Shown here piece by piece: positions 50,288-60,177 of a stretch of 64,000 nucleotides of DNA. Below the pieces are notes generated by a model. That model was not told the origin of the DNA and searched no databases. It saw only the letters and a list, made by a program, of their open reading frames with translations. The stretch comes from Saccharina japonica. Taxonomy: Eukaryota; Sar; Phaeophyceae; Laminariales; Laminariaceae. A program made the translations under genes and the position numbers. Positions within the stretch are counted from its first letter, which is position 1; each line of letters begins with the position of its first letter. Where the stretch lies: the NCBI GenBank assembly GCA_008828725.1, contig MEHQ01001671.1:7213-71212 (forward strand). Reading direction: 5' to 3'.

Positions 50288-53121
50288 GTCTTGTTCCTGT
50301 GGCACTTCGTTCTGTTTCCGTAATCGGTCCCGTTGCGTTTTCTTCTTTTTTTCTTCCCGCTTCTAAAGTTCTTGTTGCGTTGGCTTGTTTTCGCCGGTCT
50401 GTACTAAACTGTAACTGTCACTGTAACTGTAACTGTAACTGCAACTATCACTGTCACTGTCACTGCAACTGCAACTGTAACTATAACTGCTGTGACTGTC
50501 ACTGCTGTCGCTGTTATCTGAAAATGTAACTGTAACTATCACCGTAACTGCAACTGTCACTGCAACTGCAACTGTAACTGTAACTGCAACTGTACCTGTA
50601 ACCGTAACTGTAACTGTAACTGTCACTGTAACTGCAACTGTCTGCCTGCATGCACACCGGTTGATCGGTGCCTCCTTTTTTCCGTTATACCATCCAGGCG
50701 ATGGCCGAGGTGGGGGAGCTAGAAGGGCTAGACAAGGCCATCGCGTGGGTCAAGAACATCTACATCTTCGGCCTGTTCGAGGGAGAAACGGGCGAGGAGG
50801 CTCCCTGGTATCTCAAACCGGTGAGACTTTTCCTCCCATATATACCTGACCTATCCATAAATACCTGTACCTATCATGTGCTACAACGTATCACGATCTG
50901 CTGCTGTAGATAATGTGGATAATGTCACGATCTGCTGTAGATCATGTTGTGATTATCACGAGCTGCTGCTGTAGATAATGTAGATTGTATCACGATCTGC
51001 TGCTGTAGATACTGTAGACCATACCACGATCTGCTGTAGACAATGTGTCACGATCTTGCTGTAGATGATGCAGATTAGATCACGACCTGTAGATGATGCA
51101 GATCAGATCACGATCTGCGGTAGATTTGTCTACTGCTGTGACCCTGTTATCTCAAGGCGGTGACAGGCTTAAGACAGACGCACGATCTACTGCTGGTAGA
51201 TTTGTCTACTGCTGTGACCCCTTACCCCGCCGGCGAGTTGCAGTTTCGAGAGGGAAGGAAGGGGGTGGAACAGAGTAGTGCCCATAAAACATAAAAACAG
51301 AGGCACGATCTTGCTGCTTGTGGGTCATCCGCTGCTTGTAGATCATCCACCGCTCGTAGAACACGTACTGCTTGTAGATCATCCACGACTCGTAGATCAT
51401 GTGCTGCTTGCAGATCGTCCACGGCTCGTAGATGGTGTACTGCTGTGACCTCTCACCCCCGGATCTGAGTTACAGTCAGTTACGAAAGGGAAGAAAGGGG
51501 GTGGAGCAAAGTTAGCTTAAGCCGTTCGTAATATATATATGTAGATGCTATTAAAACAAAATAAGAAATGGTATGTTTACCCTTCGGAGGGGTGCCGTAC
51601 ATTTGGTGTGTTAGATTATCTACCCACCTAATAAAAATAAGGCAAGTCGTGTTTAGGCTGTGTATCATATCAGGCATATGTTTCTTCTACAAAATGTGTA
51701 CAATTCTATTTTAACCTCCCGTATAGTAGCTCTAAAGGTTCTTTCCCTTTTCCCTTTTATTTTTTAGCGCCAGCCTTTCCCTTTTTTTTCCCTATATTTT
51801 TGTTTGTTCCTGTCTTTTCCCCCCTCCCCAAACTTCTCCATGGACAGCAGTACACCAGCATGTCTTCTTGGTTTCCCCCTGTTGTCCTTCAAAACTTTAT
51901 CGACTACATTGCCCCACCTTATTCCAGCTCTCAACCTTTCGCCACCCTCTCCCACCCTGCGCTATTCGCTGTATGGCTGGCAACGCCTGTAATGCATCCT
52001 TACTTTGATGTTGCCATTTCCACTTTTTCACGCTCCTACAGCTTGTACAGTACACCTATTAATAAAAAGAACCAGGAAATCTGGTCCAGGCTGGATTTAA
52101 TGTTTCAGAGAGGGTTCTTTCTATTAATACACTATTTTCAAGATAACGACTCCCAAATTTCTTATTTTCCTCCTCCAAATATCAGCTTGGCTTTCTTGTT
52201 AGCCTGTTTCTCATTAGACGTCCTGTACTGCGGTATTTGTTGTATGTGGGTACATTCACAGTTCTGCTCTTATTACTGTATTTCCGGCCGGTCGTACTTG
52301 AGGGGGGGGGAGGGGGGGGGGCCCGGGATATACACTGCACGCCTTCGAAACTTTTACCAAAACCCGCCCACCCCCACCTCTAATGTCTTGCCTCGGTCCC
52401 GTGAAAACCGACATGCTCCGTCCCGGCATTGTTAGGCGATGCTGATGAGGGTCTTGGTATACGGGTCTACGGCCATTTGCTGAACAAACGAAGTACACCC
52501 CCCCTCCTCCATCCCTGACGACCTCCTTCCTTCCTTTCCTTCCTTCCACCCCCCCCCCCCGTTCCCCCGATGTCCTGCTCGTCTCGAAAAGGGGATCGGT
52601 GGTCAATGGTCAATTGGGGGACTATAGGCGAGCAGCAACTGGGTTACCCCCCCCCCTACCCCTTTTTTTTTCATTTTTTCGAGCTTGTTTATTGGCGTTT
52701 TCGAGTACAGGAAGTATATCTACATCCGAAATGGAGGCGAGCCGCCCGGCGAGGATTAGTCGAACCGCACTGGAAACAAGTATCAGAAGAACGAGCGCCA
52801 TCGCACAGGGGTTCTATCGTATTTGTGTTACGTTGTTTTCGTGGCTTCTCTCTTTTACGCACCCCTGTGCGATAGCTCCGATACCTGCACGAAACAAAAA
52901 ACCGCATTCGTACCGTACACCACCCCCTCCCCTTCGGCGCATGCACCCTGCAGCTCATCACGTTTCCAATCATGATCAGCATCTGCGGGCTGGCGTTCTA
53001 CGTGGTGATCGCCCTGGGTGGCGTGACGACGGACCGGGGTACCGGGGCGGTGCAAGACGACCCCATGCTCGCGTCCCTGGGAGTTCAGGCGCTGAGACAA
53101 CTGGGCGAAGTCTTGGCTTAA
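36007..53121 (+). CDS. Plastid-type FKBP peptidyl-prolyl isomerase with C-terminal membrane anchor
   Basis: Exons 36007-36155, 44191-44332, 46732-46841, 49367-49571, 50698-50820 and 52954-53121 join in phase to 298 codons plus stop. Residues 1-21 resemble a signal peptide and F22 starts an Arg/Ser-rich transit-like stretch, the bipartite form used for secondary plastids. Residues about 53-165 are an FKBP domain: MVRFTGSV, GTMISGWDTGLAGLKPGD, SRYGYGSEG, IIPPNANLVFDVELLE. FKBPs catalyse cis-trans proline isomerisation. Against FKBP12, Trp59, Ile56, Tyr82 and Phe99 are kept; Tyr26 is Phe and Asp37 is Ser, so catalysis may be weak. Residues about 244-267 form one hydrophobic span. A plastid membrane location is an inference. 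Confidence 0.85.
36156..36840. other. Start of FKBP intron 1
   Basis: It is mostly unique sequence with short CTGTCTGTCT runs and no exon-like frame, ending at a poly(G) tract near 36848-36863. Confidence 0.5.
37035..37345 (+). repeat. GGGTC minisatellite with 50-60-base higher units
   Basis: Blocks of GGGTCGGGTCRGGTC are separated by A/T-rich spacers such as TTTTCACATCTCAC. Confidence 0.7.
37490..41110. repeat. Tandem array, three copies of about 1.2 kb, each of alternating inverted segments
   Basis: The word CGGTCCGCCATCAGAGG recurs at 38591 and 39789, and in a close form at 40974, giving periods of 1198 and 1185. Within each copy, segments with CTTCTGTTCTGCGGCAACAC and GGCCTCGTTCGT alternate with their reverse complements, so many hairpin arms of 50-100 bases result. 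It lies in FKBP intron 1; frames here are artefacts. Confidence 0.85.
41420..41481 (+). repeat. Partial family E repeat
   Basis: CTCCGTCTAGAAAGGGATGC and AATGGTCAAAAGCG match the other E copies, then CAGACTCATCCC replaces the poly(C) end. Confidence 0.5.
41482..41713 (+). mobile_element. Small inverted-repeat element, family B
   Basis: CCCATGGTAGGGG faces CCCCTACCGTGGG. Sub-terminal TGAGCTCCTCACATGAGG and TCACGTGAGGAGCTCA palindromes flank a unique core. Confidence 0.75.
42460..42600 (+). repeat. Family E repeat, long form
   Basis: AGTAGGAACGGTGCTCCGTC and AATGGTCAAATGACTACG precede GAGCAACAATTGAGTATCCCCCCCC. The signal-peptide-like frame at 42351-42587 runs through this repeat, so it is not counted as a gene. 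Confidence 0.65.
42636..43165 (+). repeat. Family D repeat, long form of about 530 bp
   Basis: It begins near TATTTATAGGTTGGGTTGGC, runs through CGTCGGTTGGCAACGACGC and GCCGCACAAG-like words, and ends ATGGGTACACCCCC. It is nearly identical to 63490-64000. Confidence 0.85.
43165..43640 (+). repeat. Family D then two family E copies in tandem
   Basis: D at about 43165-43395 ends TATCGAGTACCCCCCC. E copies follow at about 43395-43460 and 43510-43640, ending GCGTACGCCCCC and GAGTCCCCCCCC. Confidence 0.65.
43650..44110 (+). repeat. Two nearly identical family D copies plus C runs
   Basis: Copies begin at the CTCAGTTTAAGCTGACGCCC word, near 43646 and 43865, period about 220. Each ends GGAATCCCCCCCTCCCC. 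The C-rich tail runs into the acceptor tract of FKBP exon 2. Confidence 0.8.
44191..44332 (+). CDS. FKBP gene, exon 2
   Basis: The acceptor is TTGAAG after a long C/T-rich tract, entering in phase 2. It encodes MQAATAVDLSGDGGVTREML through DIAMVRFTGSVAETGQ, the first strands of the FKBP fold, and ends CAG|GTACGG in phase 0. Confidence 0.9.
44355..44440 (+). repeat. Family T fragment
   Basis: ACAAATTACTTGGAATTAGTG and CAGTTCTGAATGGGGTTG match the reverse strand of 4560-4650. Confidence 0.55.
45228..46240. mobile_element. Non-autonomous inverted-repeat element, about 1 kb
   Basis: Ends TACCGTATAACACGGAAG and the inverse of CTTCCGTGTTTATACGGTA match for about 32 bases, followed by AAAGCACACCCC. 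Inside, TATCACACC and CCGGTGATA words recur in both orientations, as do GGTACCGG palindromes. No transposase or clear target duplication. Confidence 0.6.
46732..46841 (+). CDS. FKBP gene, exon 3
   Basis: It encodes VFSKGDEYRTTLEDGTMISG and GWDTGLAGLKPGDRAVI, the core of the FKBP domain with the conserved Trp. The acceptor is GGCTGAAG and the donor AG|GTACAA leaves phase 2. Confidence 0.92.
47133..47698 (+). mobile_element. Family C element split by a nested insertion
   Basis: The left arm GGGGGACCATAGTAAATAG stops at 47167 and resumes at 47573 with GTAAATAGGACC, continuing to CCCACCCCGTAATA. The gap is filled by the 405-bp element at 47168-47572. Confidence 0.85.
47168..47572. mobile_element. 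hAT-type foldback element, 405 bp, nested
   Basis: Ends CAGGGCCTTCCTCGGGAAAA are inverted, with arms of about 195 bases. GTAAATAG at 47160-47167 and 47573-47580 is an exact 8-bp duplication. CAGGG ends and 8-bp duplications characterise hAT elements. The short frames in the arms come from the palindrome and are not a transposase. Confidence 0.88.
48520..48760. repeat. Minisatellite, about 24-bp unit
   Basis: ATCATCTACAGATAGATC units with GACCTAG variants, about eight copies. Confidence 0.85.
49035..49350. repeat. ATGATGTATG repeats
   Basis: Degenerate 7-10-base units run up to about 15 bases before the FKBP exon-4 acceptor. Confidence 0.85.
49367..49571 (+). CDS. FKBP gene, exon 4
   Basis: It encodes CTSRYGYGSEGVTPIIPPNA and LVFDVELLENEG, closing the FKBP domain. 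A linker follows with MNPATFVDSNPLVPRTPDSI and SRSKQKML. The acceptor is GACAACAG and the donor CTG|GTGAGG, phase 0. Confidence 0.92.
50238..50285. repeat. GTT microsatellite
   Basis: GTT triplets over about 45 bases. Confidence 0.85.
50405..50645. repeat. AACTGT/AACTGC hexamer array
   Basis: TAACTG, CAACTG and TCACTG hexamers run nearly to FKBP exon 5. Confidence 0.85.
50698..50820 (+). CDS. FKBP gene, exon 5
   Basis: It encodes 41 residues, AMAEVGELEGLDKAIAWVKN through EEAPWYLKP, phase 0 at both ends. The acceptor is CCATCCAG and the donor CCG|GTGAGA. It gives an acidic linker just before the membrane span. Confidence 0.88.
50880..51445. repeat. GATCTGCTGTAGAT and CTTGTAGATCATCCAC minisatellites
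   Basis: Two related blocks, about 50880-51135 and 51300-51440, carry TGTAGAT and ATCACGATCTGCTG words at 30-40-base spacing. Confidence 0.7.
51450..52290 (+). other. FKBP intron segment with a long open frame of doubtful status
   Basis: A plus-strand frame is open from about 51800 to 52435, with first ATG at about 51860 (MSSWFPPVVLQNFIDYIAPP). It is Phe/Ser/Tyr-rich because the region is pyrimidine-rich, and it runs into a D repeat. No homology is recognised. Confidence 0.25.
52395..52660 (+). repeat. Partial family D followed by family E
   Basis: D at about 52395-52506 ends GAAGTACACCCCCCC. E at about 52560-52660 carries CTCGAAAAGGGGATCGG and ends GGGTTACCCCCCCCC. Confidence 0.65.
52954..53121 (+). 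CDS. FKBP gene, exon 6 (membrane span and C terminus)
   Basis: The acceptor CCCTGCAG leads into LITFPIMISICGLAFYVVIA, a hydrophobic span, then an acidic hydrophilic tail ending QALRQLGEVLA and TAA. No AATAAA-like signal was found in the next 100 bases. Confidence 0.88.
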   Translation, partial: LITFPIMISICGLAFYVVIALGGVTTDRGTGAVQDDPMLASLGVQALRQLGEVLA

Positions 53122-53334
53122 TCCTCGACTTGAAAACAAAATCCGTTTTTTTTCACCACTACGGTTTGTTGTCGTTGAAGTATGAGTAGTGTCGTCTCCC
53201 AGAACGTGGGGTGCGTGTTCTTAAACCTTCCTGCTGGGAATCTTCGGAGGGAGGAGAATTTGACGATCGAAAGTGACGGATTTAGAGCAACGGCGTCTGC
53301 ATGTTTTTTTTTTTTTTTTGGGGGGGGGATGACA

Positions 53335-53560
53335 CACTTTGGTGTTCCGAGTTACAATGCAAAGAGCAAATTGGTGTCCTGAGATACAAATGCAAGAGCA
53401 TATTGGGGTCCCGAGTTACAATGCAAGAGCAAATTGGTGGTCCGAGTTACAATGCGAGAACAAATTGGTGGTCCGAGTTACAATGCAAAAAGAGCAACTT
53501 GGTGGTCCGAGTTACAATGCAAAAAGAGCAACTTGGTGTCTCGAGTTGCAATGCAAGATA
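53335..53560. repeat. Minisatellite, 31-34-bp unit, seven copies
   Basis: GAGTTACAATGCAAGAGCAA followed by TTGGTGGTCC. Length varies by an AAA insertion. It starts about 210 bases past the FKBP stop. Confidence 0.85.
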
Positions 53561-53699
53561 ATTGTATACGGCTCGGGCGCAAATCATCCTATTATATACG
53601 TAGGGCATACCGAAACCGGCATAGTCGTGAAGATCCGAAACGACATCATCACCGAAGCGTGTTATAATAATATAATAAGGATTACATTTCATCCCTGCG

Positions 53700-54945
53700 T
53701 TTTCCGAGCCCGGCGCCCATTGGTCGAGGGGGGCCTCCAGCCCGCCCTCGGCCAATCAGGGGCCGCGGCGCGCGAGGCGGGAGTTGCCCCTCGGGGGAAC
53801 CCCCCAGTCCCGCCGCACCCGGGGACGATAGGGCCCCATCCACGGTTCGGAAATCCCTCCGTATCTCTACAACTCCAACCACCCGATGTCGAAAATAATG
53901 ATCCGGCTCGAAACCGCCACGCACGGTGTGGAAACCCCAGCCCCGCCGTCCGATCGATGATTGGCTGGCGCTCGAAAATGAAGCCAGCGCCACCCGGGGA
54001 CGATACGGCCCCATCCCCGGTTCGGAAATCCCTCCATACATCTACAACTCCAACAGCCCGGGGACGAAAACCGAGGTTCCCCGGGTCGACACCGCCTCGC
54101 ATGGTGTGGAAACCCCAACCACACCGGCCGATCGCTGATTGGCTGGGGCTCGTATACAAAGCCAGAGCCACCCGGGGACGACATAGTGTCATCCCCGGAT
54201 CGGAAATCCCGACATAAATCCACAACCCCTCACCCGGGGACGATTGGTCCCCATCCCCGGTTCGGAAATGCTTCCGTAACTCTATAACTTCAACCACCCG
54301 GGGACGAAAAAAACGATCCCCCCGCTCGCCCCTCACGGTTTGGAAACTCCAGCCCGACCGGCCGATCGCTGATTGGCTGGGGTTCCAAAATAAAGCCAGC
54401 GCCACCCGGGGACGATAAAGACCCATCCCCGGATCAGAAATCCCTCCATATATCTACAAGTCCAACAGCCCGGGGACGAAAACCGAGATCTCCCGGGTCG
54501 ACACCGCCGCGCACGTTGTGGAAACCCCAGCCACGACGGCCGTTCGCTGATTGGCTGGGACTCGAAATAAAGCCGGAGCCACCCGGGGACGACATAGTAT
54601 CATCCCCGGATCGGAAATCCCGACATAAATCCACAAGTCCTCACCCGAGGACGATTGGTCCCCATCCCCGGTTTGGAAATGCCTCCGTATATCTACAACT
54701 CCGACCAACCGGGGACGAAAAAACCGATGCCCCGGGTCGAAACCGCCCCGCACGGTGTGGAAACCTCAGCCCGACCGACCGATAGCTGATTGGCTGGGGT
54801 TCCAAAATAAAGCCAGCGCCACCCGGGGACGATACGGCCCCATCCCCGGTTCGCGTTTCGCGGTGTGGAAGCCCAAATATCACTGGCTCGTAGCTGATTG
54901 GCTTTGTGGGCTGACGTTCGTGAAGCCACGTGTCCACTAATGGGA
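53700..54945. repeat. Higher-order tandem array, about 412-bp period, with CCAAT boxes
   Basis: ACCCGGGGACGA recurs with near-constant higher-order spacing of 412-418 bases, built from 178, 64 and 170-base parts. ATTGGCT (inverted CCAAT) lies near 53960, 54138, 54372, 54550, 54789 and 54899, and CCAATCAG near 53750. Frames on both strands are artefacts. Confidence 0.85.
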
Positions 54946-55149
54946 GCAAGAGGTTCAGCAAGTTCGTGAAACCCGATCTATTAAACCTATTTGTCTAGGG
55001 GCGGTTGTCATTCCACATGGATCGCTATCTACAGCCTTCGCTTGGCGCAGCCCAATAAGAAAAAATTAGGCGCGCGAAGCGCGCCGATGTTTGCGCTTGT
55101 ATAATAAGGATATACCCGTAGACAGCGTTCTACGATAGTAGACGTACTG

Positions 55150-55375
55150 CTGCTGTGTAAGCACTTTTTTTTTTTTTTTGCCTTCTGACAGCTTCTGAAG
55201 CGAATACTTTTTGTTTTTTTGCCTTTTGAGGCAAATACTTTTTTGTTTTGTTTTTTGCCTTCTGAGGTTAACACTTTTCGGTTTTGTTTTTTGCCTTCTG
55301 AGGCAAACACTTTCTTGTTTTTGCCTTCTGAGGCAGGTACTTTTTTTTTGCCTTCTGAGGCAAACGCTTACTATC
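55150..55375. repeat. Hairpin minisatellite GCCTTCTGAGGC
   Basis: Units of 25-36 bases, TTTTTGCCTTCTGAGGCAAA plus T/G-rich spacer, repeat about six times. Each contains its own short palindrome. Confidence 0.8.
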
Positions 55376-55399
55376 TCTGACTGATCGGGAGCTTCTCAA

Positions 55400-56090
55400 G
55401 CGAGGAACTCGTACCCGATAAGGCACGTCTTATGGTTTGTTTTTGTTATCGTTTGCGTTACATACCTATGATGGAACGATTGATCCTCATCGGTAGAAAA
55501 TCCTTGGGGAATAACGACGAGTTAGTATTTTGCCACGACAACAACAACATCATCGGCCATCCGGAGCAACCCCGTGCTGCTGGGGTAGTACGTAGAGGGG
55601 ATGATGACACATTTTTTGTGTTCGAAGTCAAGCAGCAGCAGCATTGTGCAAGGGCAAGGAGCTCCATAACTAGCAGCAGCAGCAGCAGCAGCAGTCCAAG
55701 GGCAAGGAGCTCTATCTGTGTTGTGTGCTCGCGCTCCAAGATAGTATATGTCATATACAAGGAGAACGCGGTTTCCGCCTGCCAACTTGCTCGTTATTTC
55801 GGGAAAACGCCCCCCCCCCCCCTCCACAAACCAGAAAATACTGTGGAACTCCCCCTCCTCCCCCGCTCGAACAGTTTCGATGCCAGCAACACAACCAAAG
55901 TAAGACAGCGCCCGGCCTGCCCCCCCCCCCCCTCCCCCCCCCCCCCCCCCCCCCTGAACGGGACGCTATCCTCCATTGTCGTCAGTACACCCCACACATC
56001 AATGGCCCCTCCTCACTGTTTTTGCCGAGTGACACCTTCTCCTGCTTTCGTTGCCCAGCACGTCGTCGTTTTTTTTGTGCGATCGTCACG

Positions 56091-56122
<32 letters not shown>

Positions 56123-56396
56123 TGGTGCTCACCCGTACGTAGCCTGAAAGGGGGTTGACGCTTCAGTAGTAACGATCGTGACAAAGTCTAAACTCTCCCC
56201 CTTATCGAGGTGGCACCCTCCATGAAAAAGCACCACGGATTAATGCGGGGTGGGCCGTTTGCCCCTCATCCGCCCCGTCACCGGTCGCCGGTCGCACTAC
56301 GCGTTCTGCCGCCCAACTGACTACCGAACGCTCTACTGTGTGTACTCGGTGCCTGTACTCGGGGCGCTATCATCACGTACGTACCCTTCTTCTGCC

Positions 56397-56460
<64 letters not shown>

Positions 56461-57085
56461 CCTCTGCGAGCATGCCGCGGATGCTCTACTGCAGTTGTGT
56501 TACGTTGCGCATGCTTGCAGTACCGCCGACATCACTCTCCACCACCTTTTGGACTACCCCACCCCACCACCCGAATTGCCAAAGCGCACCGACGCCCAAA
56601 TACGTACCCAAAGGTCGATGCGCCGTCGGGGTCTCCTGGCATCTACCTTTGAACGCGCACTTGACATCCATTTTTTAGAATGAGACTCCGCGTTAGGTCC
56701 CCGAACTTAGCCCACATACACACCGAGAATCCTCTCTGTATTATTTCGGGTACCATGCCAGCCAGGGAACACGTTGGACTCTCATCTCAGTCTGCCGTCG
56801 CACTCTCACGCCCCCCCCCTCCCTTGCTTGCCCGTCACGTCGTGGGCAATTATTATTTGTTGTGTATCTTTCGAATTGAGGAAAAAATGGGGCGGGGTGG
56901 GGAGGCGGGGGGGAGGGGTCGGGCGGAAAAAAATGGGCACAAACTCCTGGCGTAGCTGGCCATGCCCAGCGACTAACTCCGCGCCTGCTTACGCTCGCAG
57001 CACGAGCCTCGTGTACTCAGTCGCTCCCGATGTCGGGATGCTGACCTGCACGAGATTCCCTCTCCGCAGCAGTGACTGCAGGGGT
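55400..57085. other. Gene-free stretch with three long C tracts
   Basis: C runs lie at about 55920-55953, 56090-56120 and 56402-56459. Frames are Pro-rich artefacts. AGC runs lie at about 55630-55695. Nothing else is recognised. Confidence 0.5.
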
Positions 57086-57870
57086 ATGATCTACATTTTC
57101 TATACCTTGTTTCTCAGCACAGGTTTGTCTTGACGCCATGGTTACTTTCCAGTAATCGCCATGGCGATTCCATGACGGTGCCATGGCACCTCCATTGCAA
57201 GACCATAGCGGCTCCATGGCGCCTTTTGCCCACCATGGTGGCACTATGAGGCGTCATGGCGGTACCATGGATGCACCGTGGTGCCGCCATGGCGCATTAA
57301 ACCCGCCATGGCGTCTCTGCCACCCGGCTATGGCGAACCCATGGTGCTTTGAGCCCGCCATGGCGGCCCCCATGGGGGCTAGATGGGGACTCCATGGCGA
57401 CTCCATGGCGCTTTCAACCCACCACGGCGCTCCCATGGAGGCCTTGTGGAGGCGCCGTGGTGCGATGATCTACATTATCTACCTAATTTCAACACAACTT
57501 TGTCTTGACACCATGCCTTTTCCAGCAATCGCCGTGGCGACTCCATGGCTACTCCATGGCGACTTCATGGTGTATCCCTGGTGTGTCCATGGTTTGTCCA
57601 TGGCGTTTCCATGGCGACTCCATGGCGTCTCCGCGGTGTGTTCATGGCGACTCCATGGCGACTCGACGTCTCCACGGCGACCCCACGGTGTGTCCATAGC
57701 GTCTCCATGGCTATTCCATGGCGCGTCCATGGTGTTTCCATGGTGTGTCCATGGTGTGTCCCTGGTCATTTTATGGCGACTCCATGACTACATCTAGGCG
57801 AATCCCAGGACAGGTTTGTCTTCACTCAAGGGTTCTTTATCAGCAATCGCTATGACGACTCCATGGTGTG
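57086..57870 (+). repeat. Leader repeats before the CCATGG array, three copies
   Basis: A 70-80-base unit with TGATCTACATT, CAGGTTTGTCTTGAC and CAGYAATCGCC occurs at about 57086, 57465 and 57800. Each ends in CCATGG words. The first is followed by a GC-rich block of GCGCCATGG variants. Confidence 0.7.
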
Positions 57871-59945
57871 TCTATTGCAACTCCGTAGTATGTCCATAGC
57901 ATTTATATGGCGACTCCATGGCAACTCCACGGTGTGGGCATGGCGATATCATGGCGCCGCCATGGTGTGCCCGTGGAGAGGCCATGGCAACTCTATGGTG
58001 TGTCCGCGGAGAGGCCATGCCAACACCCTGGCGACTCTATGGCGACTCCATCGTGCGTCCACGGCGACACCATGGGCTCGCCATGGTGTGTTCATCGAGA
58101 GGCCATGACAACTGTATGGTGTGTCCATGGAGCGTCCATGGCGACTTTATGGTTTGTCCATGGCGACTCCATGGTTTGTCCATGGCGACACCATAGAAAC
58201 TCCCTGATGTGTCCATGGAGTGTCCATGGTGTCTCCATGGTTACTCCACGACGCCTCGATGGCGACTCCATGGGGACACCATGGCAGCACCATCGTGTGT
58301 CGGTGTCCATGGAGCGTCCATGGCGACTCCATGGTGTGCCCATGGAGAGGCCATGGCGACTCCATGGTGTGTCCATGGACACACCATGGCGACTCCATAG
58401 AGAGGCCATGGTGACTCCATGGCGACTCCATGGTTTATCCATGACGACTCCATGGCATGTCCATGGCAACTCCATGGCAACTCCATGGCTACTCCATGGG
58501 TATTCCATGGCGTGTCCATGGCAACTCCGTGGTGTGTCCGAGGAGAGGCTATCGCAACACCATGGCGACTCTATGGCGACTCCATGGTGTGTCCATGGCG
58601 ACACCATGGGCTCGCCATAGTGTGTTCATGGAGAGGCCATGGCAACTCCATGGTGTGTCCATGGTGTGTCCATGGTGACTCCATGGATATTCCACGGCGA
58701 ATCCATGGTGCCTCCATGTTGCCTCCATGGATACACCATTGCGACTCCGTGGGGGATCCATGGCGACTCCATGGCGACTTCATGGGGTGTCCATGAAGCC
58801 ACCATGGGAACACCATGGCGACTCCATGGCTCCATGGTGTGTCCATGGTTATTCCACGGAGAGTTCATGGCGACACCATGGTACGTCCATGGAAAGGCCA
58901 TGGCGACTCCATGGTGTGCCCATGGCGACTCCAAGGTGTGTCCATGGTGTGCCCATGGTGTGTCCATGGCGACTCCATGACGCCTCCATCGTGACTCCAT
59001 GGCTAGTCCATGGCGACTCCACGGCTACTCCATGGTGCCTCCATGGTTATACCATTGCGACTCCGTGGTGGTCCTATGGCGTGTCCATGGCTACTCTATG
59101 GCGACTCCATGACATGTCCATGGCAACTCCGTGGGAGGTCCATGGCGACATCATGGCGACTCCATGGTGTGTCCATGAAGCCACCATGGACACACCATGA
59201 CGACTCCATGGTTTGTTCATGGCGACTCCAAGGTGTGCCCATGGAGAGGCCATGGCGACTCCATGGTGTGTCCATCGAGTTTCCATGGTGTGTCCATGGT
59301 GCGTCCATGGTGCCTCCTTGGCCACTCCATGGCGCCTCCATGGGGACTCCTCCATGGTGTGTCCATGGAGAGTCCATGGTGTGTTCATGGAGAGTCCATG
59401 GCGACTCCATGGTGCGTCCATGGAGAGGCCATGGCGACTCCACGGTGTGTCCATGGTGCCTCCATGGCGATTCCATGGCGCCTCCATGCCGACTCCATGT
59501 CGACTCCATGGTTCGTCCATCCCGACACCATGGCGACTCCATGGTGTGTTCATGGAGAGGCCATGTAGACTCCATGGAGAGGCCATGGTGTGTCGTTACT
59601 CCATGGCGACTCCATCGCAGGTCCATGGAAAGGCCATGGCGTGCCATGGTGTGTCCGTGAAGGGGCCGTGGTGTGCCCAAGGTTTGTCCATGGCGACTGC
59701 ATGGCGACTCTCCATCGTGCGTCCATGGAGAGACCATGGCAACTCCATGGGGACTCCGTGGCAACTCCATGGGGACTCCGTGGCGACTCCATGGATTGTC
59801 CATGGCGACTCCATGGCGACTTTATGATGGGTCCATGGAGAGGCCATGGTGTGTTTCATGGTGTGTCCATGGTGGCTTGTTGGCGACTCCATGGTGCGTC
59901 CATGGGGAGGCCATGGCGACCCCGTGGCGACTCCAGGGCGACTCG
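57165..59945 (+). repeat. Left arm of CCATGG 11-bp word array
   Basis: About 250 words of CCATGG plus a 5-mer, mainly CGACT, TGTGT, AGAGG, CAACT, CGACA, GCGTC and CTACT. An 11-bp period gives an 11-residue peptide repeat (MATPWRLHGVS) in all frames, and CCATGG is its own complement, so both strands stay open for hundreds of codons. These frames are not genes. Confidence 0.92.
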
Positions 59946-59970
59946 ATTATGTGTTAAGTGTGAAACCCAG

Positions 59971-60177
59971 ACCAAAACCAGACTCCGCCCTTGACGATTT
60001 CCTGGTGAAAGTACTTGAGATGAAGGAGAACAACCTTAGGGATACAGTCCTCAATCACACATGCGCGGCCATGGCAATAATGGTCGGGAGTTGGGGAGAG
60101 CATGGACGCCTCAATGCCACGGTCCAGTGTGCGGAATTAGCGAGAATGGGGGTTATAGGAACCCCCACAGGGAGAAG
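59971..60177 (+). CDS. Possible exon of unknown gene in the loop of the CCATGG inverted repeat
   Basis: One frame, from a CCCAG acceptor-like site to an AG|GTAAGC donor, encodes DSALDDFLVKVLEMKENN through LARMGVIGTPTGR. Codon use and amino-acid mix look protein-like, unlike the flanking 11-bp arrays. The frame is open leftward into the array, and if unspliced it ends at TAA 60179-60181. No family is recognised and no partner exon was found. Confidence 0.3.

Noticed and set aside
51800-52435. 211-codon open frame in the last FKBP intron
   Set aside because: It starts without an ATG, is biased by pyrimidine-rich sequence, and ends inside a D repeat; kept only as a doubtful region.
53339-54217. 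292-codon plus-strand and 245-codon minus-strand frames over 53.3-54.4 kb
   Set aside because: They run through a 33-bp minisatellite and the 412-bp satellite; both strands are open because of GC-rich repetition.
57907-58620. 237-codon plus-strand open frame and many others of 100-235 codons in 57.1-63.1 kb
   Set aside because: They follow from the 11-bp CCATGG period, occur in all frames on both strands, and show no codon preference.
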